Source of the DNA: Cenococcum geophilum 1.58
Lineage: Eukaryota; Ascomycota; Dothideomycetes; Gloniales; Gloniaceae
DNA length: 64,000 nucleotides
Direction of reading: 5' to 3'
Assembly (NCBI GenBank): GCA_001692895.1
Contig: KV748257.1
Location: 248,001 to 312,000, forward strand
Below are positions 52,605 to 64,000 of this stretch, in pieces. Position 1 is the stretch's first letter; each line of letters opens with the position of its first letter. The notes under the pieces are model-generated. The model did no database searches and had not been told where the DNA came from. It saw only the letters and a program-made list of their open reading frames with translations. The position numbers and the translations under genes were made by a program.

Positions 52605-55600
52605 GCCCCCCTTAAGCTAAATATAGGTAACAATATAAAGGTCACAAGAGACGTTAATATCTCTCTAAACCTAAAGCATCTCTAAATACATAGAATACAT
52701 CTTTCGGCAGCGCCTTAGTGAAACTATCAGCCATTTGTCAACTTATTTATATATATTCCAGCTTAATATCTCCGTCTACAACCTTCTCCCGAATAAAGTA
52801 ATATTAGAGAGTAATATGCTTAGTTCAAGCGTAAAACTTAGGGTCTTTTGTAAGAGCAATAGCACTTTAATTATCGGCGTAAATAATTGTTATATAAGGG
52901 GATTTGTTAGTTAGAGATAGTTCTTAAAGGAGTTGTTATAACTAAATAGCTTCTTTTACTGCAACTATCTATACTATATACTCTACTTCGCAGGTTAAGA
53001 GTACTACTATAGGTTAGCGCTTTAAGGACTAGCTAATTATACCGCTTCTAATATTAAACACAAATCCTAATGTTAATCTTTAAGTTTCCAAGTTATCTGC
53101 CTAGCTAGAGTCTATAAACCCCTAAAGTGCTTATATCTCTCCTTAGAGGACGAGTTAGAGGTTAAGTATACCACGTAAGTAGGAAAGTATTTAAAGAACA
53201 GCTTATATATAAGACTTATCGGAATTAAAAGTAAAGTAACTAATAAGGGAGACGGCGAAGGCGATATTAGGTTAAGTACCGAGTATAGTATATATTAGGG
53301 TGCCAACTAGCGATTGGTATTAAGTCTTAAACGCAAAGTCAGCCTAATAATCTACCGCCACCGGTTAAAGACAAGAGGTTCCCATTAGCGTAAGGTAAGG
53401 GGAATAGTTCCAAAAACCAGCGCTACAAATAGCCTCTTTAAGGTAAGAGAATTGGCTAAGCCGTAGTTTACGGAGTTATTAATCTTAAGTTACTTTTATA
53501 CTAAGGTAATAAGCAATAGGGCCTAGATTGGTTATGCTAAAGCGTCCGCTAAGTTAAGCTTTAATAATCTTAATATTAATAATATCTGGTTTAATAAGTA
53601 GGAGGTCGTTAACGTAGACTACAATATATATAGAACCTTTAGCGAAGACTAAAGAGTTAGAGTTAAGGGGTTTAAAACTAGCATCTATAAGGAACTCTAA
53701 GAGCGTTTAATACTAAACTTAAGGCAACTATTTAAGACTATAAAGTGCTTTATTTAGATAACAAACCCGTCTAGTTCTATTATTAAAACCTTTAGGTTAA
53801 TTAACGTAGATCTCCTCCTTAACGCTTCCATAAAGGAAAGCGGTCTTAACGTCTATTTATTTAATCTTAAGGTCTTATACAGCTATAATAGCAAAGAGCA
53901 CTTTATAGCTTATAGGTTTTATAACAGACGCGAAGGTCTTATTAAAGTCAACCCTAGCTTATTATTTATAACCCTTTACTACCTACCTTACCTTATATCG
54001 TATAATCCTTTCTTTACTATCCTACTTATACTTAAAAACCCATTAAGCGTTAAGAACTTTATAATTAAGAGGTTAATTAATAAGTATCTAGGTATTATTT
54101 GCTTTATAAAAGCTAATTTCGTCTTTACTAGCGGAGTACCATTTATTATTATTAATGTTAAGGGTAGATTATTTCTATAACCTTAGCTTATAAGGTTTAG
54201 CTATAGGGGAGTTGCTAAGTATAGCGTAGAGGTATTTAAAGGAAGGGGTTAAGAAGTAGGCAAGCGCTAAAAATACTATAATAGGCGGGTTTTCTCTAAT
54301 ATTAACAGAATTGCGATACTTAAGAGGTAGTTAAGGCCCATTAGTAGCTGCTAAACGTTTTAACTTCCGTAGGGGTGTCTTATTAGTAGTAAGGCGCTTT
54401 AATTTTCAAGTTTTCTTAAGAAGCTATTTCTCTTCTTAATGCTATTTGCGTTAGGTAGCGTAATTAGGTAAAGCTTCTTCTCCCTTAAACTAAGCGTTAA
54501 TATCTAGAGTATTGGAGTTATATTTAATATATTATTCTTAAATTTAACGCTTATTACTACTAGGAACTATTAAAACAGTCTCTTAGAAGTAGATAGCTAA
54601 GGTATATACAAGCCGTCCTATCTCTTTATCTTAAATTTAAATAATATATTTACCCTTAAAGCCGATAAGGTTCCCTAATTTTGCCTTTTTATCTATATAA
54701 GAGCTAAACTTCTTCTAACTGCCGGCCCTATACCAGATATTATACCTAAAGGTGCAAATCTAGGAGTAATTAAAGACTTCGCCTTACTCTATTTTATAGG
54801 GGGTCTATATTTCTAACGATTTAATAGGGAGGATATTTTATATAAAGTTAGCGTGCTTAACTGCTTCTGGCTAGAAGTTCTTAAGAAATAAGTAATTATT
54901 TATAAAGGTAAAGGCTCGGTTATATATCGTGCAATTAAGTTATTCTAAGGCTCTATTTTATTATTAACTCTCTAGGGTTAAGTATAAAAACTAAATTCCC
55001 TTATTTATAAGTTCTAGCTAAAAAGCATATCCAAGATATTCTTCTCCGCCATTACTATATAGCCGTAAGATAAGACTTCCTTATTATTTAACCTTCGCTT
55101 AATATTATTAAAAATAGAACGGGACTTCAGCCTTATACTTTATTAGGTAGACTTCACTTATTTTATTAACTCTATCTTAGAAAGTAATAAAATATCTTAA
55201 TCTATTATAGCCAGCTACTTTTATAGGTCCTTTAATATTAGAGAATATAACTTTATAAGGCTTAGTATTATAGTTAATAAGAGAATCCTAATATTATATA
55301 TTATATATTCTGCCACATAGGCAGGCTTCGTAGGTATAGTCGTAAAGGTCTAGTAAGTAAGTAAGGTCTATCCCTTTTAATATTCTTTAGAGCTTTTATA
55401 AGTTCTAAGGGCTAATATAACTAAGCCTTTTGTACTACAACCTCTCGGCTGGGTTTTGTGAGCTACTATATAATATATAGCTGGTTTAATAGCCAACTGC
55501 AAAGGCTATAAGCCCTTCTTAATAGTCGGCCTAAGTATAGGGAAAGAAAAGGCTGGACTTGTAAAATATATAAGCTATAAGCTCTAAGTTATAGAGAAAA

Positions 55601-57629
55601 TCGTATCTAAGGTTAGATAGATAAAGATAAACTTAATTATCGATAAGCTGTAAACTAGATACTAGGTTAGCTTATAAATTAGGGACGTAAAGGACGTTAG
55701 TAAGAATAAGCTCTCTCTTAACTCCTAGAACTATAAGTCTTAGGTATATATCTCCCTTTCCTATTAACTAAAGATACGTTTCTCTAATTCCGGAGATAAT
55801 AATCTTCTTATTAGCTTAAAGATCTTAATAGGTAATAAACAGCTCTCTTAACCGAAATATATACTAAGTATACCTAGTATTAATAATAATTACAGAGGAA
55901 AAGTTAATATTTAGTTTAGCTATAAAATAAAATTGTCTAGTAAGCTTAGAGGCGTAGGAGTAAGAAAGAATATAAATAATATAGGGAACCCGCCACTAAT
56001 AGGTAATAAGGTATAGTTGGCGAAGTAGGTTACGTATAAAGTAGCGTAAGTTCTTCTATAGGTTATATACATAGGCTAATAGTTTCTATACTAATAGTAA
56101 AGGTTAAAGGGTAATCTATATAAGCAGTAAAAGACTATAAAAGAAGAATAGTATACCGGCTATAAAGAGTCCAAAGGGAACAAATAAAAGATAATATAAG
56201 AGTGGATGGATTTATAGTAAAGAATATCTAATATAATCGGAAATACAGGAGTTTCGGCCATAATTATTAAGGTGCAATTATAGCCTAGTTAGCTTACTAT
56301 AGAGTTAAAGCTTTTATAGCCACCTTATTTGTTACTAAACTGTAGTTAATTAAATAGCCATTCCTATATATTGCCTTAACTTAGTAAGAGGCTTACTATT
56401 TATTATTATTGCTAATAGTGCTATAGGTAATAATATAAATCCTAATAAGGAGTTGCTCTAATAGGCTCTTTATTATTTTCTAAAGTCCCTTCTATAAGTA
56501 GAGCGCGTATCCATCTCTACGGCTTTCTTTAGGGTTTTCTTTCGCCAGATCTCCTTTAAATAGGGTTAAAGGATCTAGTAATCTATCTTTCTAGTGGCCA
56601 GCGCGCGTTTATATGGCCTGCAATACAGTCTATTATATTATTATTAGCCTTACTAATCATAATACTGCTAGTGGTAGAAGGCTTAATTTATGTATACTTA
56701 GAAAGCTACTAGTTAACTTTAGAGTATAAGTTGCTCTTATATAATAGGCAAGGCCCTAAACTTTTAAAGAGTAAGGGTCTTATTAGTAAGGGAGTATATA
56801 AGGTAGAATAATTCTTACTAGCCGTTAAAAGTAGGACCAAGACCATTAATAAACTTAGAGAGTAGGTCTATTCGGTTATAGTATGTTTTAGGTCTTAAGG
56901 TCCAAGTATATTTCCTTAAATTTAATAATATATTCTTTAACGTTCTTACAGTTTCCAAGAGTAAGTTTCGCCATTTAGCGTATATTTTAGCGTATATCCG
57001 CGTCTCCTTTTAGCTTAAATTCCGCGTATAAGATTTCTATTATATCCTTAATTTCAATATAGTCTTTAATAAGGTTCTATCCGCGAGTGCTATAGGTTAT
57101 AAAAATATAGTTTACTCCCTTAAGTTACTTTCTTTTTTAAGCTTTAAAATCCGCCTAATAAGTTTTAACAAGTTCATTATAAGCGTCTCTCTTAACCTAA
57201 GGTTAGTTTATAGCTAGTCGGCTCCTAGGTTAACTAAAGCGTCTAAATTAAAGTTATTTTTATTAGCTACTACCCGGTACCTTTCTTCCACTTCTTATAG
57301 TCTGTAGGGCTTTTAAGTGTCTAAATATTAGAGAGATTAATATTAGACTTAAAGTATTTAATTACTATAATAACTTATAGAGAGAAGTAAGTGTTTTAGT
57401 AAAAAGGTAGGAAACATATTCTTTGCTTATATACTATTACCTTTTAGTATTTAGTATAGTGCTAAGGATTTAACGACTAATAATAATAATAATAATATAA
57501 CAATGGCACTAGGAATAGTAATAGTAATAGGCAACTAAAATATTAATAGAAAACCTAATTTAAGGTTAATAGATAGTAATAGGCAACTAAGATATAATAA
57601 GAAAAGCTAATTTTAATTAATAGGATGTT

Positions 57630-57930
57630 TGAAATTTCTAGAGTATATATATCTAAGTTAGAGTGCGTATATCTAAATGTCTGAAATATCTAGAGTGTAT
57701 ATATCTAAGGTGTCTAGAGTGCGTATATCTAAAATATCTAGAGTATAAAGTGTCTAGAGTGCGCATGTCTAAAATATCTAGAGTGCGTATATCTAAAGTA
57801 TCTAAAGTATAAAGTATCTAGAGTGCGTATGTCTAAAAAGTCTAGAGTGCGTATATTTAAAGTATCTAGAGTATAAAGTATCTAAAGTGCGTATGTCTAA
57901 AATATCTAGAGTGCGTATATCTAAGGTATA
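57630..57930. repeat. Minisatellite in the copia-B 5' leader
   Basis: Core TCTAGAGTGCGTATATCTAA with variants repeated about ten times between the primer-binding site and gag. Confidence 0.8.
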
Positions 57931-57987
57931 TCTTAAGACGTAATATATAGGTCGCTACGCGATAGAAGCGTCTCCGGGCTTATAACC

Positions 57988-58128
57988 TATTAAAATAGGT
58001 ATAGTTTAATAATTATTTTTATTAAGTATATATATCTAAAAGGGTAGGGAAGCGACAATTATATAGAAGAGTGTTAGAGGTTCTACCTAATAAGAAGCAA
58101 TATACGCTAACTGGAACCTACTTTAACA
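57988..58128 (-). repeat. copia-B 5' LTR
   Basis: 141 bp; the outer TG is TA by one transition; ends TTTAACA. Confidence 0.9.
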
Positions 58129-60687
58129 AGTTCCAAAAACCAGCGCTACAAATAGCCTCTTTAAGGTAAGAGAATTGGCTGAGCCGTAGTTTACGAAGTT
58201 ATTGATCTTAAGTTACTTTTATACTAAGGTAATAAGTAATAGGGCCTAGATCGGTTATACTAAAGCGTCCGCTAAGTTAAGCTTTAATAATCTTAATGTT
58301 AATAATATCTGGTCTAATAAGTAGGAGGTTATTAACGTAGACTGCGATATACATGGAACCTTTAGCGAAGACTAAAGAGTTAAAGTTAAGGGGTTTAAAA
58401 CTAGCATCTATAAGGAACTCCAAGAGCGTTTAATGATAAACTTAAGGCAACTGTTTAAGACCGTAAAGTGTTTTATTTAGATAACAAACCCGTTTAGTTC
58501 CATTATTAAAACCTTTAGGTTAATTAACGTAGATTTTCTCCTTAACGCTTCCGTAAAGGAAAGCGGTCTTAATATCTATTTATTTAATCTTAAGGTCTTA
58601 TATAGCTGCGATAGCAAAGAGCGCTTTATAGCTTATGGGTTTTATAACGGACGCAAAGGTCTTATTAAAGTTAACCCTAGCTTATTATTTATAACCCTTT
58701 ACCACCCACCTTGCCTTATATTATATAATCCTTTCTTTACTATCCTACTTATGCTTAAAAACCTATTGGGCGTTAAGAACTTTATAATTAAGAGGTTAGT
58801 TAATAAGTGTTTAGGTATTATTTACTTTATAAAAGCTAATTTTATCTTTACTAGCGGAGTACCATTTATTATTATTAACGTTAAGGGTAGATTGTTTTTA
58901 TAACCTTAGCTTATAAGGTTCAGCTATAGAGGAGTTACTAAGTATAGCGTAGAGGTATTTAAAGAAAGGGGTCAAGAAGTAGGCAAGCGCTAAAAATGCT
59001 GCAATAGGTAGGTTTTCTCTAATGTTAACAGAATTGCGATACTTAAGAGGTAGTTAAGGCCCATTAGTAGCTACTAGACGTTTTAACTTCCGTAGGGGTG
59101 TCTTATTAGTAGTAAGGCGCTTTAATTTTTAAGCTTTTTTAAGGAGCTATTTCTCTTCTCGATGCTGTTTACATTAGGTAGTATAATTAGGTGGAGCTTC
59201 TTTTCCCTTAAACTAAGCGTTAATATCTAGAGTATTGGAGTTATATTTAACATATTGTTCTTAAATTTAACACTTATTGCTACCGGGAACTATTAAAACA
59301 GTTTCTTAAAAGTGGATAGCTAAGGCACGTATAAGCCGTCCTATCTCTTTATTTTAAATTCAAATAATATATTTACCCTTAAAGCTAATAAGGTTCCCTA
59401 ATCTTGCCTTCTTATCTATATAAGAGCTAAACTTCTTCTAACTGCCGGCCCTGTACTAGATATTGCACTTAAAGGTATAAATCTAAAAGTAATTAAAGAC
59501 TTCGCCTTGCTTTATTTCGTAAGGGGTTTATATTTCTAATGATTTAATAGGGAGAATATTTTGTATAAAGTTAGTGTGCTTAACTGCTTCTAGCTAGAAG
59601 TTCTTAGAAAGTAAGCAATTATTTATAAAGGTAAAGGCTTAGTTATATATTGTGCGATTAAGTCATTCTAAGGCTCTATTTTGTTATTAACTCTCTAGGG
59701 TCGAGTATAAGAACTAAATTCCCTTATTTGTAAGTTCTAGCTAAAAAGCATATCTAAGATATTCTCCTCCGCCATCACTATATAGCCGTAAGATAAGACT
59801 TCCTTATTATTTAACCTTCGCTTAATATTGTTAAAAATAGAACGGGACTTTAGCCTTATACTTTATTAGGTAGACTTCGCTTATTTTATTAACTCTATCT
59901 TAAAAAGTAACAAAATATCTTAATCCATTATAGCCAGCTACTTTTATAGGTCCTTTAATATTAGAGAATATAACTTTATAAGGCTTAGTATTATAGTTAA
60001 TAAGAGAATCCTAATATATAACATTATGTATTCTACCACGTAGGTAGGCTTTGCAGGTATAGTTATAAAGGTCTAGTAAGTAAGTAAGGTCTATCCCTTT
60101 TAATATTCTTTAGAGCTTTTATAAGTTCTAGGGGCTAATATAACCGAACCTTTTGTACTATAACCTCTTAGCTAGGTTTTGTAAGCTGCTATATAATATA
60201 TAGCTGGTTTAATAGCTAACTGTAAAGGCTATAAGCCCTTTTTAATAGTCGGCCTAAGTATAGAGAAAGAAGAGGCCGGACTTATAAAACGCGTAAGCTA
60301 TAAGCTTTAAGTTATAGAGAAAATCGTATCTAAGGTTAAATAGATAAAGATAAACTTAATTATTAATAAGCTGTGAACTAGATACTAGGTTAGCTTATAA
60401 ATTAGGGATATAAAGGACGTTAGTGAGAATAAGCTTTCTCTTAACTCCTAGAATTATAAGTCTTAGGTATATATCTCCCTTTCCTATTAACTAGAGACAC
60501 GTTTCTCTAATTCCGGAGATAATAATCTTCTTATTAGCTTAAAGATCTTAATAGGTAATAAATAGCTCTCTTAACTAAAATATATGCTAAATATACCTAG
60601 TATTAATAATAATTGCAAAGGAGAGGTTAATATTTAGTTTAGCTATAAAATAAAGTTGTCTAGTAAGCTTAGAGGCGTAGGAGTAAG
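58129..60687 (-). mobile_element. copia-A, continuation (pol), cut by gypsy element
   Basis: Colinear with 53408-55970 of copia-B. RT box Y-V-N-N (complement of 58328-58339), one more Asp lost than in copia-B. Ends at GTAAG (60683-60687), where the gypsy LTR begins. The 5' part of copia-A must lie beyond the gypsy element, outside the window. Confidence 0.85.
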
Positions 60688-61010
60688 TGTAACGGAACCT
60701 TGTAGCAAGAACTACGATAGGCTCGTTAATGGGCTAGGTGTGTAGGAAATGCAAGTATAAAAGTCAACAACGTAATAATAACTGATGGAGTGGTTGCCCA
60801 ATAGATTAACTCTAATTGTATTTTAAGAATTACTATAAGGAAGGAACTATCTAGGTAGGGACTAAGGGTCCTTAAATACACAACCGTACTCCTATAAAAT
60901 CCTTCTTATACGTAATGTATGTGTGCTCTATCTGCTCTGTCACAGATTATATAGATTATATAGATTACACAGATCATATTATGTGACCTTGGTTACTATT
61001 CTTTGTTATA
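60688..61010 (-). repeat. Gypsy 3' LTR
   Basis: 323 bp with 6-bp inverted ends TGTAAC / GTTATA (from GTTACA). Contains a short AGATTATAT tandem at about 60945-60975. Confidence 0.75.
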
Positions 61011-61830
61011 TAGTTCTATCGGCTCTATCCTAAACCGTGCCTATATTAACTAACTAGCTTCTTCCGTCTCTTTTCTAAGTAGTTATAATATCGTACTTAA
61101 AGCGTCCGTAATACTATCTCCCTCCTCTTTATCTTCGTCCTTGAAGATTTAAAATATCTCTAGGTCGTTTACTAGAGGTATAATATCCGTCTGATTAATT
61201 TGGTTGATATTATTGCTTATTATACCTAAAGCAATTTCTTCTTCCTTAACTGCTCGTTGTGCTCGCACTATTACTGCAATATTGTCTCTTAGTGAGATTA
61301 TACCGTTTCTGTGTTCTTGCTGTTTGAAAGAGGGGTTAGTTTATATTATATTGGCGAACCCATCTTTGTAATAACCGTCCTCTTACTTAGAGTGTACTAA
61401 AGCGAATATTTATTTGTTCTGTGACGTTTGCTTTACTTTTAATGCTAAATATGCGCGATCTATTACCCTTAATAGTCGTCTAGTTCCCTAATTGATTTGT
61501 CTTAGGGTCTTGTGTTTAATCTGCTGCTACGCAGCTAGATGATGAACTGTCTGTTGCTCTTACTAAATTGCGCCAATCTTGGGACGCTAAATAGGAGGCT
61601 GCTAATACTTAGTAACGGGCTCTTAAGTCTTGTTTGGTGGCGTCTGCTTAACTAATCCGTCTTAAAAAGGTGCGTGAGAAGGTTTATTCTAAGAAGTGGA
61701 AACTTGTGGAATAAGGTTTATAGGAACTAGGTAATAAAAGAACGGATTCTCCTCTAATAGAGAAGGAAATAGATCTAAGTAGTTCGGCAACTGCTCTTTT
61801 TGGGTCCCCCTTAGGTAACTTGTTCTTTAG
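61011..61830. other. Gypsy region between chromodomain and 3' LTR
   Basis: About 800 bp, longer than usual for a 3' UTR. A + strand reading at about 61525-61930 is coiled-coil-like and Gln-rich if stops are read as Gln (L-R-Q-S-W-D-A-K ... R-L-K-K-V-R-E-K-V-Y). The minus strand gives an acidic reading at about 61040-61340. Neither is certain. Confidence 0.4.
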
Positions 61831-64000
61831 CGATCCTTTTTTATTAATGCTGCCTGACCTAATTTCTTCTAATACTCCTGTACCTTTCCTATAGCGTTTC
61901 TTAAATTCTCTAGTGGCTCCTAGGTAGTCTTAGTGTAGCCTATCTACTTAACTTTGTACTATATTTTATCGTTAATGTCCTTATAATTAATGATCTTTAA
62001 AACTTACCATTTGTTTTTTTCTTATCCTCTATACGTGTCTACTTTATAGACCAGTGGCTTAATATTCCCATATACTGGCTCTAGTATTGCGATATACTGT
62101 ATAGGGTAAATCTTTATTTTAGCTGGTAGGTTTAACTTAAACGTAACCGATAAAATCCTCTGCGTAATTTTAAAAGGTCCTAGTCTAATATAGTCTAACT
62201 TCTTACTTAGTCGTTAACTCTTAAAAATTTTGTGTAGTAGCCACACTTTATCTCCCTCCTTAAGATCTGGTTCCTTAGATCTTTTAGTATTATAGTACTT
62301 TTTTATTCTTTCTTATACTTTCTTTACTGATTCTATAAGGTCTGTATGAAGATTTATTAATGTCTTTATTCTTTCTTTAGCTGTACTACTTATTTTCTTT
62401 ACTTACTATAGTAATAACGATGTTCTTAGCTTATATCCGTAATTTGCCTTAAATAGTAATGTGTCTATTCCTTTTTAAGGTATTGCATTATATACAAACT
62501 ATGTAATTGGTAATAGCGATACCCAATTATTCTATGCATGATTGATATAATACCTTAGATACTATTTTAGTATCTAATTTAATCTTTCTATTTAACCGTC
62601 TGTCTGTAGATAATATGCGGTAAAAGTTACTGCTCGAACTTCTTGCTCTGCTAAGAATACTTCCTAGAATGCTGCTATAAATCTTAGATCTCTATCCGAT
62701 ATAATCTTGCTTAGTACTCTATGTTTTATAAACACTTTTTTTATATAGATTCTAGCGACATCTTCTGCTAAGATTTCTTCTGTATATGCTATAAAGTATT
62801 CCTACTTTATAAGCTTATCCACTATTACTAAGATCGCGTTATAATCTTATCCGGTGATAGGGTTTTTTAATTTTAGTAACTTAATAATAAAGTCCTATAA
62901 TATAACCTCCTATGGTCTCTCTAGTATTTTGATAGGTTATAGCCCTCTATATAGCTTATGCCTCGTCGGTTTATTCCTTTAGCAATCTAGATATTCCTTT
63001 ATAACTTTTCTAGCTATCCTCCAGATTCTATTAATGATGTACTCCTCCTAGAGTCTCGATACTAAGCTCGTAGCTCTATTATGTCCTTAAGTTAGTCCCT
63101 TATAGAAGTCTTCCACGAACTGTTCTGCTATACTTCTTAGGATATACTTTGCTTTTTGATTTTTATATATATCCGTCTGTGGATCTTTTAGCTATACTTT
63201 TAGAATTCTTTATGCCTAAAAGCTTTCCGGTGTCTTGTAGACTTTCTCTGGTTTATTATCTTCTTAAGTTACTATAATTTTCGGATAATTGTACCTAATT
63301 AATCCGTCTATATCTTTTTGTAATAAAGCCCCTAATGGCTTCTCCTTATTTTATAGTTTAGCTTTACGGCTTAGAGCATCTGCCCGCGTATTATCTATAC
63401 CTTTGGTATACTAAATCTTGAAATAGTATTCCGCAAGCATCTCTGCCTATCTAACCTGTCTTTAGTTAAGTTCCTTTATTATTAGGAATCCTATTAGGTT
63501 CTTATAATCCGTTTTAACTACAAATAGTTTCTCTATACCTTGTAAGAATGCTCTCTATTCCTTTAATGCTGTAACTATACCTAATAACTCCTTGTTGTAG
63601 ATGTTATAGTTTAACTCTAGTAGTGTTATCTTCCGACTATAGTATACCACTAGGTGCTATCTATCTTAATGCCTTTGTATAAAGCATGCCCCTAGTATAT
63701 AGTCTGATGCATCTATTTCTATAACCGTCTCTAGTTCTAGTTAATAGATCTTAAGAACTGGCTCTTAGGTAAATAATTTTTTGGTTTTTTTAAAAAGTTC
63801 TCTTTGCTCCTCTCCCTATACCTATGGTTTTTTTTTCTTTATTAACCGTATAAATGGCTTAATGTCCTTTAACCACTGCGCTATAAACCTTCTACAGTAA
63901 TTATAAAACCCTAGAAACGATCTTAACTATATAACATTCTTTAGTTCCTACCAATTTACTATAGCCTTAATTTTCTTTAGATCTATACTAAGTTGGCCTA

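Larger units (their letters stand above)
52464..58128 (-). mobile_element. copia-B, complete Ty1/copia element nested in copia-A
   Basis: 5665 bp. LTRs 52464-52604 and 57988-58128, 141 bp each. Duplication AGTTT (52459-52463) / AGTTC (58129-58133), differing by one C-to-T. Minus-strand order: 5' leader with minisatellite, gag (about 56400-57350), protease, integrase (about 54900-55900), reverse transcriptase (about 53400-54100) and RNase H (about 52650-53400). RT box Y-V-N-D at the complement of 53605-53616. Primer-binding site CGGGCTTATAACC at 57975-57987 abuts the 5' LTR. Stops throughout; inactive. Confidence 0.9.
60688..64000 (-). mobile_element. Ty3/gypsy chromovirus, 3' part, runs off window edge
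   Basis: 3' LTR at 60688-61010 (TGTAACGG...GTTATA), then on the minus strand a chromodomain (complement of about 61860-62010: Q-Y-K-V-K-x-I-G-Y ... E-P-L-E-N-L), the integrase C-terminal G-P-F block (about 62170-62260), integrase core (about 62500-63200), and RNase H/RT (63250-64000). RNase H reads E-I-D-A-S-D-Y-I-L-G-A (complement of about 63685-63720). Stops at Gln/Trp codons. The remaining RT, gag and 5' LTR are outside the window. Confidence 0.88.

Overview
The window looks like a chromosome piece from a filamentous ascomycete (Pezizomycotina). Its protein-coding genes have short 49-81 bp introns with GT...AG ends. There is a zinc-cluster transcription factor. The repeats are ones typical of these fungi: Tad-type LINEs, pogo and mariner elements, a Helitron, and copia and gypsy retrotransposons. 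Nearly all the repeats are AT-rich and full of TAA/TAG codons where CAA/CAG/TGG would be expected. Many catalytic Asp/Glu codons are changed by G-to-A at TpG. This is the signature of repeat-induced point mutation (RIP). No tRNA, rRNA, CRISPR or bacterial-type operon was found.

Layout. 1-13.6 kb: minus-strand LINEs (LINE-A, a partial second LINE-A copy, LINE-B), a solo LTR and a minisatellite. 13.6-21.6 kb: a pogo-type DNA transposon with intact TIRs and TA duplication, split by a 5.9-kb copia element that has its own 5-bp duplication. 21.6-27.6 kb: pieces of a third LINE (LINE-C), two further solo LTRs of one family, a complete but dead Tc1/mariner element with 102-bp TIRs, and satellite DNA. 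27.6-36.6 kb: the only gene-bearing island, without RIP damage. 36.7-38.1 kb: a TIR element carrying a 12-bp satellite array. 38.3-46.3 kb: a Helitron interrupted by a non-coding LTR element. 46.3-51.5 kb: assorted fragments, a MITE and a second 12-bp array. 51.5-64 kb: a copia inserted into another copy of the same copia family, which is in turn cut by a chromodomain-type gypsy element that runs off the window.

The gene island encodes a short-chain dehydrogenase (+), then on the minus strand a C2H2/Zn2Cys6 transcription factor, a small cupin, and an FAD-dependent aromatic-type monooxygenase joined to or directly followed by an acetoacetate-decarboxylase-fold domain. There is no PKS, NRPS or terpene backbone gene. 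The set is best read as a small catabolic or tailoring cluster with its own pathway-type regulator: hydroxylation (monooxygenase), C-C bond chemistry (ADC fold), redox (SDR) and an accessory cupin. The substrate cannot be read from the sequence. The most unusual points are the possible monooxygenase-decarboxylase fusion, a dense helically phased cluster of ACCTGG sites upstream of it, and the parallel RIP loss of catalytic residues in unrelated transposon families.
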